A stretch of DNA of 64,000 bases from positions 30,876 to 94,875 of the forward strand of contig CAIWDD010000092.1 of assembly GCA_903911355.1 (NCBI GenBank), in the 5' to 3' direction. Source of the DNA: an uncultured Nodularia sp. (GTDB lineage Bacteria > Cyanobacteriota > Cyanobacteriia > Cyanobacteriales > Nostocaceae). Of the stretch, positions 9,470 through 19,663 are shown one piece after another. Each line of letters starts with the position of its first letter. Within the stretch, counting starts at the first letter, position 1. The notes under the pieces were generated by a model. The model was not told the DNA's origin and ran no database searches. It worked only from the letters and a program-made list of their open reading frames with translations. Made by a program: the position numbers and the translations under genes.

Positions 9470-10804
9470 TTAATCATTTGGTAAGCCTAAATCTGGTAAT
9501 TCTTCTACAATCTTCACGGTTTCTAAACTAACGGTAATGATTTGTTTAACTAACCTGACTATATACTGCTCATCATCAAGGCGGTTGGGATCATTGGTAA
9601 TTCCGCTGAGTTTATCTGTCTTCACTTGATATTGGTCTATAATCCAATCCAGGGCGGAACGGTTACCCAGGCGGTAGTTAAAGACTTCTGGGGGTATACC
9701 GGTTAGGGTGAGAAAATCATTATATTTGATTTGGGTTTTATCTTTGGATAGGCGCATTTTTTCCACAAGCCAATCTATGGGTAAGTCTTTATTTTCTAGA
9801 TGTTTGAGGCGATATTGGGGCTGTTTTTCGTAGTTGATATGAATTTCTGCGAGTCGTTTTCCTGCGGTGACAAATGGGTGAAAGTCAGGAGCGTAGGGAA
9901 TCCGGGGAAGTTCTTTTTTCAGGTTGGCTGCGTAGCGTTCCCGGTAGTGGGGATGATGGAGGACTGCATAGATGTAGTAGAAGATGTCCCATTTTGTAAT
10001 TGTGGTATCTTGGTAATGGTGGCGATATGCTGATAATGCCCAGTCTGTGATGTTTTCTTGGCGGTTTGTTCCGTCTTCGTTATAGGTGTAAAAGGGGAAA
10101 CATTGAGCTTTTTCAAAGGCAAAGTCTAAAGATAGAATAAACCTTGAGATGAAAACACCAAAATCTTTTCTATTTCCCACTCCTGGAAGACAAATCACCC
10201 GATTTTCTGCTTCAGTTTCAGGAGTGGGGAATATTACAGGGAACTTCCCGCGTCTATGAATTAAAACTTGATCAAAATAAACATACTGTGAAGTAAATGG
10301 CCTATACAGAGCTATTCTGATGTTGGCTAAATTAAATTCTGTAGAAACACCAGCATTTAATAATTGTTTTAATTTACTACTCCATTTGATTTTTTCGTCA
10401 TCATATAAAACAAAAGAGTCAATATTTTGTTCAGATTTGGCGCTGGTTTTCCACTTAAAAACCTGTTCGTTATAAGTTTCAACTAGAACATTGATATTTT
10501 TAATTAAATCCTCAACTTGATAACTATAAACCCAATTATCCCTATTTGTATTAATACCTAAGCTGTAAAGTGAAAAAATGGCTGAAGTATTTACAGATGT
10601 AGATTTTGTCTCTTTATTACCTATAGGTAAAAATTCATGATAATCTAGTTTTAACTCACTGGTTAACCAATTATAATTTTTATCTGGTGTGATTTCTTGC
10701 CATTCTACATTACCAGTATGCTGAAGTTTTTCTAAATAGGCTAACTTTTGTTCTTTTGTCCAGGTTTCATCTATTGCGGCGTAGTATATTTTGGCTTGTT
10801 TCAT
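9470..10804 (-). pseudogene. C-terminal half of a split type IIG-like restriction-modification enzyme
   Basis: 444 residues starting KQAKIYYAAIDETWTKEQKLAYL, the usual continuation after the methyltransferase domain in this family. This part holds the target-recognition region (for example IALYRPFTSQYVYFDQVLIHRRGKF) and the C-terminal region DWALSAYRHHY ... IFYYIYAVLHHPHYRERY. It has its own ATG at 10804 but lacks the nuclease and methyltransferase motifs, which lie in the ORF at 10898-12652 on the same strand. The two halves look like one gene broken by about 90 bp containing stops. It could still act as a separate specificity subunit if translated. Confidence 0.7.
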
Positions 10805-10897
10805 AAATCCTCTGGTTCTAACCCGGTTTTCTTAGCAATCTAAGCAAGCATTTTTGAGCCAATTTCATCACCATCTCAAATTCTAGTTTGTCAGCAA

Positions 10898-12652
10898 TCA
10901 CTTTTTCTTCACAAAGATATTCACACTCACCCCTACCTGAATATTAAATACATTATAAACAGGTTTATCTGTCCGCTTTCTGATATTACCGCCTAAATCA
11001 AAAATATAGATGTTAGTAAATTCTTTTTCCAGAAATTCACGCATTCCATCAAAAGATAGGGCATCAATAAAACCGTTATTAGTGACAAAAGCAATAATCC
11101 CCTCCTCCCCAATTCTATCACTCGCCCAGCGAATGGCTTTGACATAGGTATCTGACAGTTTATTTTTATTTGTCGCCTTTGAGGCTTTGGCGTAGGTTGC
11201 AGCTACCCGGTCATCTATACCAGTTTTATCTTTATTACTATATTTCCTATTTTTATTATTATCATTTTCATTCATCTGACCGACATTATAAGGAGGATTC
11301 CCAATAATCACAAAAATATCTGATTGTCTTTGTCTTTTTACCCGTTGCATATTTTCCGGGCTGAATAAATCTAACTGTGTAATATTTTGGTCTTCAAAGG
11401 TATCAACTAAACATATTCCTGCAAAGGGTTTATATTCTCCCACCTGCTCAAAATATTCATGTTCAATATTGAGGGAGGCAATATAATAAGGTAACAACAT
11501 CACCTCATTACAATGTAACTCATGATCATATTTGTGAGGTAAAGCGGACTTTTGGATCTCGACAATTTCCCGCATTACCCGGATGATAAAGTTACCAGTC
11601 CCCACAAAGGGGTCAAGGATATGTACACCTGGGTCAACTAAGGACAGATTAAACTCTTTTTGTAAAATCTCTTCTACACTCTTGACCATAAAATTTACAA
11701 TGGGTTGGGGAGTATATACAATCCCGTGGGTATCTGCAACTTTGACGGAAAAACCTTGAAAAAATCGCTCATAAATTTTATTGAGAAAGTCTTGCTTGCG
11801 AGAAAAATCATCAATGGTGGCGGCGGTTTCTTCAATTGCACCATAAAATCTATCTAAACTACTTAAAAAATGACTCCTACTAAAAGACCTGGAAGTTAAT
11901 GCATTAATTACCTTCTCAATTTCTGCTGCAATAATATTACGTTGGGTAAAGTCAGGATTGTTAAAGACACTTCTAAAAATCCGCTCGGTTAATAAATGCT
12001 GAATTAACATTTCTTCTACCGCTGCTTCTGACAAGTTCGGGTTAATTGACTGGCGACAAAGTTGGAAGAAAGCACCAAAAGCATCAATAAACTGTTTATT
12101 CTTCTTTTTCTGTTCCCGAATTAATTCTAGTAAAGCCGTTGCGTGTTCCTTCACCCGCACACCAAACTCTTCGACTGCTTTATCCCATTGTTCAATAGCT
12201 GGGGGGCGATATTCAAATAAATGTCGGACTACATCGACTAAATTTTGGGGTTTGGTGATGTCTTCATCGAGAATACATTTACCATCTTGGTAGAGAATGG
12301 CTCGATCTGGTTGCTGAAAAATAATATTATCTTTGGGATAACCCTTAGCGAATTTTTTCTGTACTTCTTTTTTTAAGTCGTCTTTCGTGTCTTTAGCTTC
12401 CCAGTAAGCACGGGGTAAATTATAGTCATCTACTAAAGCTCCATCTATTCGTAGCTGTTGTTTTTTTTCTCTTTTTAGGCCATATTCTTGGATGAGAGTC
12501 CATTGAAACTGTTGACCGCAGGATTCGAGTAACTTTTGAAAAGCAGCTTTAACGGCGGTTTCGTGGACAACGCCCAATTTTTTAAACTGTTCTAATTCTT
12601 GATAATACTGCTTAACAGGTTTGTGAGTTGTCTTGAGATTAAGAGTAAGCAT
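10898..12652 (-). pseudogene. N-terminal half of a split type IIG-like enzyme: nuclease plus adenine methyltransferase
   Basis: 584 residues. The N-terminus has a PD-(D/E)xK-like pattern (LRIDGALVDD ... AYWEAKD, ~67-88). A helical linker follows, then an N6-adenine methyltransferase with SAM motif LDPFVGTGNF (~346-355) and catalytic motif IGNPPYNVGQ (~450-459). It stops after VSVNIFVKKK at the point where intact homologues continue into the target-recognition domain, found here as a separate ORF at 10804. There are no helicase motifs, which argues for type IIG rather than type ISP. The methyltransferase core is intact, so DNA binding or partial activity cannot be excluded. It is the largest cargo of the nifH element. 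Confidence 0.75.
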
Positions 12653-12836
12653 ATAAACCCTGATATTTAAATGATTAAAAAATCTAGCTAAAAAATCCAG
12701 ATTGTCAAAATACTATACTGTAAATTTTTAGTGTAATTACTGTATTTGTCAAAGTGGGAAACTTCTCAAACAAAAGTATTATTTTTTAAAAGTCTGTAAC
12801 CCGTTTATCAAAATTTATGTATACCTCTTGACACTA

Positions 12837-12943
12837 GGAGGTAAATAGGGTAAAAAGATAAGTTAAAAGCCAATAAGAAGCCAAGAAAAAGCCTATTTGA
12901 GAAAATTTCCTGCGGTAAAATTAGGGCAAAGTTAGGGCAAGAT
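12837..12943 (+). promoter_or_regulatory. Right-end arm-type repeats of the nifH element
   Basis: TAGGGTAAAA at 12846-12855 is preceded by AGGTAAAT. Then three 11-bp tandem units run from 12911 to 12943: TGCGGTAAAAT, TAGGGCAAAGT and TAGGGCAAGAT. All share the GG(G/T/C)(T/C)AAA core and the orientation of the left-end pair. They end 55 bp inside the right recombination repeat. The 11-bp spacing places units on the same face of the helix, as for arm-type sites of tyrosine integrases. The rest of 12653-12998 has no gene. Confidence 0.55.
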
Positions 12944-12996
12944 TAAATCATCATCTGATTTCAGAGAGTAGAAGAAACCCCAGAAATCAGGGCTTA

Positions 12997-13461
<465 letters not shown>

Positions 13462-13616
13462 TTAGTGTGGATCTGTGTGTTGACGTTCACGCCTGTTGAG
13501 CTACAGCAGTGAGCGCTTGTTGTAGAACGTCGCGGGGGCGATCGCTCCACAGCATAATTGAAGGGTTTTGGTGTCATAATAGTTCGGGGTTAAGTTTTTG
13601 TTTAGTTGGTTTCCCG

Positions 13617-13650
13617 TGTCATTTGTCCAATGGAGGCTGGACAAATGACA
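13617..13650. promoter_or_regulatory. Perfect stem-loop upstream of nifH
   Basis: TGTCATTTGTCCA (13617-13629) pairs perfectly with TGGACAAATGACA (13638-13650) around an 8-base loop. It lies in the glbN-nifH spacer, about 180 bp before the nifH start. In Anabaena, the abundant nifHDK transcripts arise in part by processing upstream of nifH near a conserved stem-loop that protects the 5' end. This hairpin is a good candidate for that role. There is no T-run on the nif strand, which argues against a simple glbN terminator. Confidence 0.65.
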
Positions 13651-13728
13651 GAGAAATTACACACATTAGAATAGGTAGAGAAAACAAGTAGGATGTGAAG
13701 GAGTGATACGCCAATCAATGCAGATTTC

Positions 13729-14085
13729 TTACTTGTTCAAAATAGCGGCTTTGAGGCTAGAGACTTTAGCCATTGCAGCGCTAGCGTCTTCTGCTGACAC
13801 TCCACTAGCAGTCATGGCTGCAGTCAGGTGCTTGCTCACAGCTTCAAAGTGTTGCTCACTGAGCTTCATCCCTGAGTGGGTTTTGTCCATAGCACGGCCA
13901 GAGTATTGCTTTGGACCTTCGAGAATTTGAGAGAAGAAAGCAATTTGATGAGCGCGTTGTTTCGCCATATCGGTTTTAGCGAAGAAGCCTTTGAGGCTGT
14001 TGTCTGCCATAATGCTGTTGTGAAAGGCATCAACTACTTTCTCAATTGTTGGCTGTCCACCAATTTTGTCGTACAATGTACTCAT
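13729..14085 (-). CDS. glbN: Cyanoglobin, truncated haemoglobin (group I)
   Basis: The ATG at 14085 gives 118 residues starting MSTLYDKIGGQPTIEKVVDAF, the exact length and start of Nostoc GlbN. A longer frame to 14148 adds 21 unrelated residues. GAAAGGAACAGG just before the ATG is a good ribosome binding site. Conserved features include FFAKTDM, KQRAHQIAFFSQ and HFEAVSKHLTAAM. Cyanoglobin binds oxygen tightly and is known in Nostoc commune, where glbN lies between nifU and nifH as here. A role in oxygen handling during nitrogen fixation is proposed in the literature but not proven. Confidence 0.93.
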   Translation of the reverse strand: MSTLYDKIGGQPTIEKVVDAFHNSIMADNSLKGFFAKTDMAKQRAHQIAFFSQILEGPKQYSGRAMDKTHSGMKLSEQHFEAVSKHLTAAMTASGVSAEDASAAMAKVSSLKAAILNK

Positions 14086-14276
14086 GTCCTGTTCCTTTCG
14101 GTGTGAGTTGGATAATGCTATCGGCAATGAGGTGTGAAATACTTTCACCTATGTGCTGTTGCTGTCCTTGTTCAGTAGGAATGAATTGATGTGGCGATAT
14201 CTATCTGCTTCAACTCCTACTTGCCGAATATTCAATGGTTAACAGGTTGTATTTCCGCTGTGTGTAAGTCTCAAAG

Positions 14277-15179
14277 TTATGGTTCCACCGCTTCTACTAC
14301 CAAGTTTTGGCTCACACGTTCTTTTAACCTAGCTTCAATAGCAATCTTGAGAGTAGCTGTGCTGCTAGAACAAGAACCACAAGCGCCTTGGAGTAGTACC
14401 TTGACTTTATTGCCTTCTACGTCGTAGAGTTCCACATCTCCACCATCAGCAATCAGTACGGGTCTAACTTCTTCATCGAGAACTTTTTGAATGAGTGCAA
14501 TTGTTTGCACATTGGTTAAAGGTTTTGATGATGGCTGGGGAGAGTGAGCAACTGCGACTTTATGCTTAGTGTCAGCGGTTAAAGCGGCTTTTTCCTTTAC
14601 ATCTCTTATAATATCATCAATATTCGCTAAACAGGAACCGCATCCGCCACCAGCTTTTACATAATTTGTTACTTGTTCGGCTTCCGTAAGATGATTTTCT
14701 ACAATCACACGGCGAATTTTGGCTTCAGTAATCCCAAAGCAGCTACAAATCAATGCACCTTCTTCATCGTCATCATGGGTAGGGAGGGCTATACCTCGAT
14801 AATTATAAATAGCCGCTTCTAAAGCTTCTTGTCCCATGACAGAACAGTGCATCTTAGCTTCTGGTAAGCCACCGAGGTAATCTGCAATCTCTTTATTAGA
14901 GATTTTCAAAGCTTCATCGAGGGTTAAACCCTTGACCATTTCAGTTAAAGCACTCGAAGATGCGATCGCACTAGTACAGCCAAAGGTTTGAAAGCGAGCA
15001 TCTAATATTTTATCAGATTCGACCTCAACTTTGAGGTGTAGTCGCAGAGCATCACCACAAGCAATACTCCCAACCTCACCGGTGGCCACCTTAACACCAG
15101 GTTCGCTGGTTTCTTCAATAGCTCCCTGATTTTTGGGATTGTAAAACAAGTCTAATACTTTATCTGTGTAGTCCCACAT
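14277..15179 (-). CDS. nifU: NifU, Fe-S cluster scaffold for nitrogenase
   Basis: A 300-residue three-part scaffold that receives sulfur from NifS and delivers Fe-S clusters to nitrogenase proteins. The N-terminal IscU-like domain carries GSIACGDAL, FQTFGCTSAIASSSAL and MHCSVMGQEAL. The middle domain, with a permanent [2Fe-2S] cluster, carries CSCFGITE and GGGCGSCLANI. The C-terminal Nfu domain carries LQGACGSCSSST. ATG at 15179 (MWDYTDKVLDLFY) is used rather than an upstream TTG, matching known NifU starts. It sits between nifS and glbN. Confidence 0.97.
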   Translation of the reverse strand: MWDYTDKVLDLFYNPKNQGAIEETSEPGVKVATGEVGSIACGDALRLHLKVEVESDKILDARFQTFGCTSAIASSSALTEMVKGLTLDEALKISNKEIADYLGGLPEAKMHCSVMGQEALEAAIYNYRGIALPTHDDDEEGALICSCFGITEAKIRRVIVENHLTEAEQVTNYVKAGGGCGSCLANIDDIIRDVKEKAALTADTKHKVAVAHSPQPSSKPLTNVQTIALIQKVLDEEVRPVLIADGGDVELYDVEGNKVKVLLQGACGSCSSSTATLKIAIEARLKERVSQNLVVEAVEP

Positions 15180-15271
15180 GGTCAATTTTGGATTTGAGAT
15201 TTTGGATTTTAGATGAGGGACTAGGAACTAGGGATGAGAAAAAATTCTACATACCCCATACCCAGCAGTCC

Positions 15272-16468
15272 CTAGCTATGAATGAGTGCTTGTTCTTGCA
15301 GCCAACCGGCATTATCATTCTGGAAAGGGGACATAGCCCGTAAACGTTGGACAATATCAGGCATTACCTCTATAACCCTGTCAATTTCCGACTCTGTAGT
15401 GTAGCGAGACAGACTAAAACGAATAGAGCCATGTAAAGTAGTATAGGGTAAACCCATTGCCCGCAAAACGTGGGAAGGTTCTAAAGACCCAGAAGTACAA
15501 GCAGAACCAGAGGAAGCACAGATACCATGCTTGTTGAGGGAGAGCAGAATTGCTTCACCTTCAATATATTTGAAACCAATATTAGTGGTGTTAGGTAATC
15601 TCTGCGTTACGTCGCCATTGACTTCACAGTCAGGAATTTTGGCCAGTAAGGTTTGCTCTAAGCGATCGCGCAATTTTCTTTCTCTGGCGGTAGCCTCTTC
15701 TAAATGTAATAATTCTAACTCTGCGGCTTTACCTAAAGCAATAATACCCGGAACGTTTTCTGTTCCCGCCCGACGTCCCCGCTCTTGGTGTCCACCAATC
15801 AGCAAAGGACGGAACCGCACACCGCGACGGACATACAAAGCACCAATTCCCTTAGGAGCATGGATCTTGTGACCAGACAGAGTTAACATATCTATGGTAC
15901 TAGTCTTCATGTTCATGGGAATTTTCCCCACAGCTTGCACCGCGTCCACATGAAAGATAGCGCCAGACTGTTTGACTCTTAACCCAACTTGCTCAATAGG
16001 AAACACCGTACCTGTTTCATTATTGGCATACATGATTGTTACCAAGGCGGTGTTCCCAGTCAGAGAAGCTTCTAACTCATCTAAATCTAACTGTCCCTGA
16101 GAATTAACCGAAAGATAGGTAACAGTATAACCTTGAGTTTCCAGTTGTTTGCAGACATTCAAAACTGCTGGGTGTTCAACCTGGGTAGTAATAATATGTC
16201 GCTTTTGGGGTTGTGCTAACAATGCAGCCCGAATGGCGGCGTTATCTCCCTCTGTACCACAACTAGTGTAGACAATTTCCGACTCATCAGCACCAATCAG
16301 GGCGGCTAGTTGTTGGCGTGCTGTTTTCACAGCTTTGCCCAGTTGTCCACCAAAGGTGTGCATACTAGAAGGATTACCGTAGTAGTCCCGTAGATAAGGC
16401 AACATCACCTCTAAAACTTCCGGGTCTACTTTTGTTGTAGCATTATTGTCTAGATAAATGATGCTCAT
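15272..16468 (-). CDS. nifS: NifS, cysteine desulfurase
   Basis: A 398-residue pyridoxal-phosphate enzyme that takes sulfur from cysteine for nitrogenase Fe-S clusters. Visible features are the N-terminus MSIIYLDNNATTKVDPEVL, VEHPAVL, the PLP-lysine motif LSGHKIHAPKGIGALYV, and the active-site loop cysteine in GICASSGSACTSGSLEPSHVL. Its start overlaps the end of fdxN by 4 bp (ATGA), showing translational coupling. It is followed by nifU after about 90 bp. Confidence 0.97.
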   Translation of the reverse strand: MSIIYLDNNATTKVDPEVLEVMLPYLRDYYGNPSSMHTFGGQLGKAVKTARQQLAALIGADESEIVYTSCGTEGDNAAIRAALLAQPQKRHIITTQVEHPAVLNVCKQLETQGYTVTYLSVNSQGQLDLDELEASLTGNTALVTIMYANNETGTVFPIEQVGLRVKQSGAIFHVDAVQAVGKIPMNMKTSTIDMLTLSGHKIHAPKGIGALYVRRGVRFRPLLIGGHQERGRRAGTENVPGIIALGKAAELELLHLEEATARERKLRDRLEQTLLAKIPDCEVNGDVTQRLPNTTNIGFKYIEGEAILLSLNKHGICASSGSACTSGSLEPSHVLRAMGLPYTTLHGSIRFSLSRYTTESEIDRVIEVMPDIVQRLRAMSPFQNDNAGWLQEQALIHS

Positions 16469-16818
16469 CCTGATACACCTACTACTTCGCTCTGATGTCG
16501 AGATAATTGCTCGGAGAATTTTTGGGAGTAATAATTAAACCAACGCTCCCAATAATCTTGTTTTTTGGTTAATTTTGCTAAAGAGCGATTGTAATTAGCA
16601 AACCAGCTTTCCCAATAATCGTGGGGTTGTTTTACACAACCATTAGAAGTAGGACAAATAGCTTGACACTGAGGGACAGAGTAAATACTACCAGCGCAGT
16701 TTGTGCAAAGTGCAGCATCAATTACATGAAGACCGTCAATTACTTTAACTGCGTCATTGGGACATACAGACAGACAACGATTACAGGAAATACATTGGCT
16801 AGTGATTTGATAAGCCAT
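16465..16818 (-). CDS. fdxN: FdxN, bacterial-type 2[4Fe-4S] ferredoxin
   Basis: A 117-residue ferredoxin with two cluster motifs, CISCNRCLSVCPNDAVKV and CTNCAGSIYSVPQCQAICP, the second with the long insert typical of nif-associated FdxN. It ends with a charged tail (DYWESWFANYNRSLAKL). It is thought to supply electrons for NifB-dependent cofactor synthesis. In some Anabaena strains fdxN is interrupted by an excision element; here it is continuous. It lies between nifB and nifS and overlaps nifS by 4 bp. Confidence 0.95.
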   Translation of the reverse strand: MAYQITSQCISCNRCLSVCPNDAVKVIDGLHVIDAALCTNCAGSIYSVPQCQAICPTSNGCVKQPHDYWESWFANYNRSLAKLTKKQDYWERWFNYYSQKFSEQLSRHQSEVVGVSG

Positions 16819-16890
16819 GATTATTCTCCTTTGTGATTACTGAGTATGGGGTACTGGGTATGGGGAAATATATCCCCTATTCCCTACTCC

Positions 16891-18339
16891 CTAATCCTGA
16901 TTGGCTAATTCCTGGATATATTGCTCGTAAAATTCCAAAGCAACTTTTGAAATCACGTCGTAAGCTTCAACAGTCTGTATTCCCGCTGCTTGCAATTTCT
17001 CTTGAGGACAGTTACCAATCTTAGAGACTAAAATTGCTTTGCAATCTGCGATCGCTGCCATAATATGCTCAAAAGTGGCTTCTTCTCCAAATCCACCTTG
17101 ACAATATTGGTCAATTCTACGATGACCCACAAAGCTAACTTGATTACCATCCACCTCATAAATCTGGAATTCCTTCGCATGACCGAAGTGTTGGTTAACC
17201 AATCCACCGCCCTTGGTGGCTACTGCAACCAAGATTTTAGGATTATTGGCAAATTTCTTGCCCTTCTGCGCCTTTTCCTTGGCTATTTTTAGTTCTTGTT
17301 TAAACTTCTCAATCCCTTCATGAACAACAGTCCGTTGTTCCAGGTCATATTCTGGGGACATTTCCAAGAACTTATCCTTAGTAAATTCTTGGCTGCGGTC
17401 TTCTCCTAATAATCCTACCGCATCGGCTCGGCATTGACGACAATGGCGCATCATTTTCATATTACCGGCGCAATTGTCTTGTAGTGCCTTCACTTCCTTA
17501 GGTGTAGGGCCACGTTGACCTGTTAAGCCAAAATGTGTACCATGTTCCGGTGCTGAAATCAAAGGCATAATGTTGTGCAAGAATGCACCATTTTCACGAA
17601 TCATTTTATTGACTTCGATCAGGTGCTGATCATTAATCCCCGGAATCATCACGGAGTTAACTTTGCACAAAATATCAGCTTCTTTGAGTGCTTGTAATCC
17701 TTCCATCTGCTTCTCTAGCAGAATTTTAGCACCTTCAACACCTCTATAACGCTTGCGCTTGTAGTGAACCCAAGAATAAATCTGAGCGCCGATTTCTGGG
17801 TCTATGGTATTCAGGGTAATAGTAACGTGATCTATATTTAGTTGTTTGATGCGGTCAATGTATTCTGGTAACATTAAACCATTAGTTGAAAGGCAAAGCT
17901 TAATATCTGGTGCCTTGTCTGCAATCAATTCAAATGTCCGGAAAGTCTTTTCAGGATTCGCCAATGGGTCACCAGGTCCGGCAATTCCCACCACTGTCAT
18001 TTGGGGAATTTTACCTGCAATTACCAAAGCCTTGTGTGCAGCTTCTTCTGGTGTCAGCAGTTCGCTCACCACTCCAGGACGACTTTCGTTAGCACAATCG
18101 TATTTACGGTTACAATAGTTGCATTGAATATTACAGGCTGGTGCAACTGCAACGTGCATTCTGGCGTAGTGGTGATGAGCGTCTTCGCTATAACAGGGAT
18201 GTTTGGCGATACGTTCTTGAAGCTTTTGATCCATTTCTCCGGTGGTGCTGCTGTCGCATCCACAACCACCTGATTTTGCTGGGTTTGATGCTGGTTCCTG
18301 ATGCTCGGAGGTGAGGAGTCCGCTAGACGGTAGTGTCAT
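16891..18339 (-). CDS. nifB: NifB, radical SAM FeMo-cofactor precursor synthase
   Basis: NifB makes the 8Fe-9S-C core (NifB-co). The radical SAM motif [14 protein letters not shown] lies near residue 80. The C-terminal NifX-like domain begins at ~[29 protein letters not shown]. Length is 482 residues from the ATG at 18339 ([13 protein letters not shown]), as in other Nostoc NifB. A TTG frame at 18351 adds only MRNS and is less likely. It is the first gene of the nifB-fdxN-nifS-nifU unit, behind a long upstream region with a conserved regulatory module. Confidence 0.96.
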   Translation of the reverse strand: MTLPSSGLLTSEHQEPASNPAKSGGCGCDSSTTGEMDQKLQERIAKHPCYSEDAHHHYARMHVAVAPACNIQCNYCNRKYDCANESRPGVVSELLTPEEAAHKALVIAGKIPQMTVVGIAGPGDPLANPEKTFRTFELIADKAPDIKLCLSTNGLMLPEYIDRIKQLNIDHVTITLNTIDPEIGAQIYSWVHYKRKRYRGVEGAKILLEKQMEGLQALKEADILCKVNSVMIPGINDQHLIEVNKMIRENGAFLHNIMPLISAPEHGTHFGLTGQRGPTPKEVKALQDNCAGNMKMMRHCRQCRADAVGLLGEDRSQEFTKDKFLEMSPEYDLEQRTVVHEGIEKFKQELKIAKEKAQKGKKFANNPKILVAVATKGGGLVNQHFGHAKEFQIYEVDGNQVSFVGHRRIDQYCQGGFGEEATFEHIMAAIADCKAILVSKIGNCPQEKLQAAGIQTVEAYDVISKVALEFYEQYIQELANQD

Positions 18340-18673
18340 TGAATTTCGCAAGGGTTCAGTGGGCTAAAGGCCACAGTGGGAGATGCCGTTGCTACTGTCT
18401 TTACCTAGGAAATGAAGTCGCGTCTTCTCATCACTGCAGTTAACAGTTTGATAACTATTGACTGAGGTGTGGCTGGTGTGTGTCAACTTTTTGATCTGGG
18501 GTCGAAGTTATTGAGTACAGCCGCGACTTCTCTTCACAAAGGCATGGTGCTATCTCATCCCTCCACTCACTCTTCGCTGTTCCTTGTGTTTAGGGCGTTG
18601 AGTGATTGGCGATATAAGATTTATAGCAGTACTTCTCAAATACTCGCCGAGCCTATGGAAGATAGAATTTATT

Positions 18674-18822
18674 GGATTTATTACCCTTGTACTCAAATTT
18701 TACCACCCCGACTGTGTGGGTTTTACAAAGATTAATAATTTTTTTTTCGGTTAGGGGTTCTAGTATTTTTCAATTGGGGTACGAGAATTTATAAATAGGG
18801 GTTCAGGATTTCTTAGTACTCA
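18674..18822 (-). promoter_or_regulatory. Putative nif activator module upstream of nifB
   Basis: Read toward nifB: TGAGTACT, then CTGAACCCC (18806-18798), CTCGTACCCC (18785-18776) and CTAGAACCCC (18763-18754), a 21-22 bp period. After a gap follow TTGAGTACAAGGGTAAT and AATCCAATAAAT (from 18696). The same ordered module lies upstream of the nifVZT-side genes (20854-21000). Such a triple element at two nif loci suggests a common activator. CnfR (PatB) is the established nif activator in cyanobacteria, but its assignment here is inference. Confidence 0.65.
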
Positions 18823-19001
18823 GTTCAAACCCATTTATAGTTAGGGTTTTAGCCTATTATTTATCAACTTTCAGGTACATAAATCTGTACTCAAAACCGC
18901 CTTAAGTCCTATTTCTCATTACCAGGAATAGCGGCTCAATGGGTGAAAAACACAGAGCAGGTTTATGTCGTACCACTCCCAATACAAGGGAAATTCCATT
19001 C

Positions 19002-19060
19002 TGTATCTAACCTATCATTTTTTTTGACGTAAAAATGCAGTTCATCTTTATTTAATTTTT
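19002..19060. repeat. Direct repeat copy 1 in the nifB upstream region
   Basis: Begins TGTATCTAACCTATCATTTT and ends TTTATTTAATTTTT. Copy 2 is 377 bp further right, with similar ends and a diverged middle. Confidence 0.5.
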
Positions 19061-19378
19061 ACTGACAATTAACCTCAAGTCCTAGCACCTGGCTAAATCA
19101 GGCGGTTTGTTGAGAAAAAATAAAACTTAAACTCTTAATTTTCCCTGGCACAAGCGCTGTTAATCAGGTGCTTTTGAGAATGATGCAATATCTGAAAACT
19201 CTGGATGAATTGCATAATCAACACTCAACAAACAAGTACATTAACTCTAATCATACAGCTATTGAGAATTAATGGCTATAAGCAAAAATGATAAGTTCAT
19301 AGTGAGCATATATCCCTAAATAGGCAGAAGTTGAGGATTTTGCCAAGTCAAAATTGAGAAATGGCAACAGTTTAATTA

Positions 19379-19439
19379 TGTATCTAACATATCATTTTTT
19401 CTGGTGCAAAAGTTGCCTTTTATATTTATTTAATTTTTT
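19379..19439. repeat. Direct repeat copy 2 in the nifB upstream region
   Basis: Begins TGTATCTAACATATCATTTT and ends TTTATTTAATTTTT. It may be a duplicated promoter-like segment; no function is known. Confidence 0.5.
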
Positions 19440-19663
19440 CGTGATAAAAATACCTAAAAAATGCTCAAGAGGTTTGAGAAATCTTAATTCCAACAAGTTT
19501 AGAGATGGTAAACTTATCCGGTGAAAAGTAGCTTGAATCATACAGCAGGTTTCCAGCAAATCAAACCAACATAAATCTTCTGGGGTGGATATCTTACCCT
19601 GGTCTGTATACCGGTCAGTTCAGGAATTGGGCGCTGAAACAACCCGGAGGAAACGGCAATTTC

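Larger units (their letters stand above)
18823..19663. other. Long non-coding interval between nifB module and the methyltransferase-HIT gene
   Basis: About 840 AT-rich bases without a supportable gene. A ~60-bp imperfect direct repeat is present (19002-19060 and 19379-19439). Together with the 340 bp between the module and the nifB start, this makes a very long nifB leader region. Confidence 0.5.

Noticed and set aside
16465..16818. An fdxN element
   Set aside because: fdxN is continuous, with both ferredoxin motifs, so no insertion is present.
18469..18735. An 88-codon plus-strand frame upstream of nifB
   Set aside because: It overlaps the regulatory module, has no family resemblance and no ribosome binding site.
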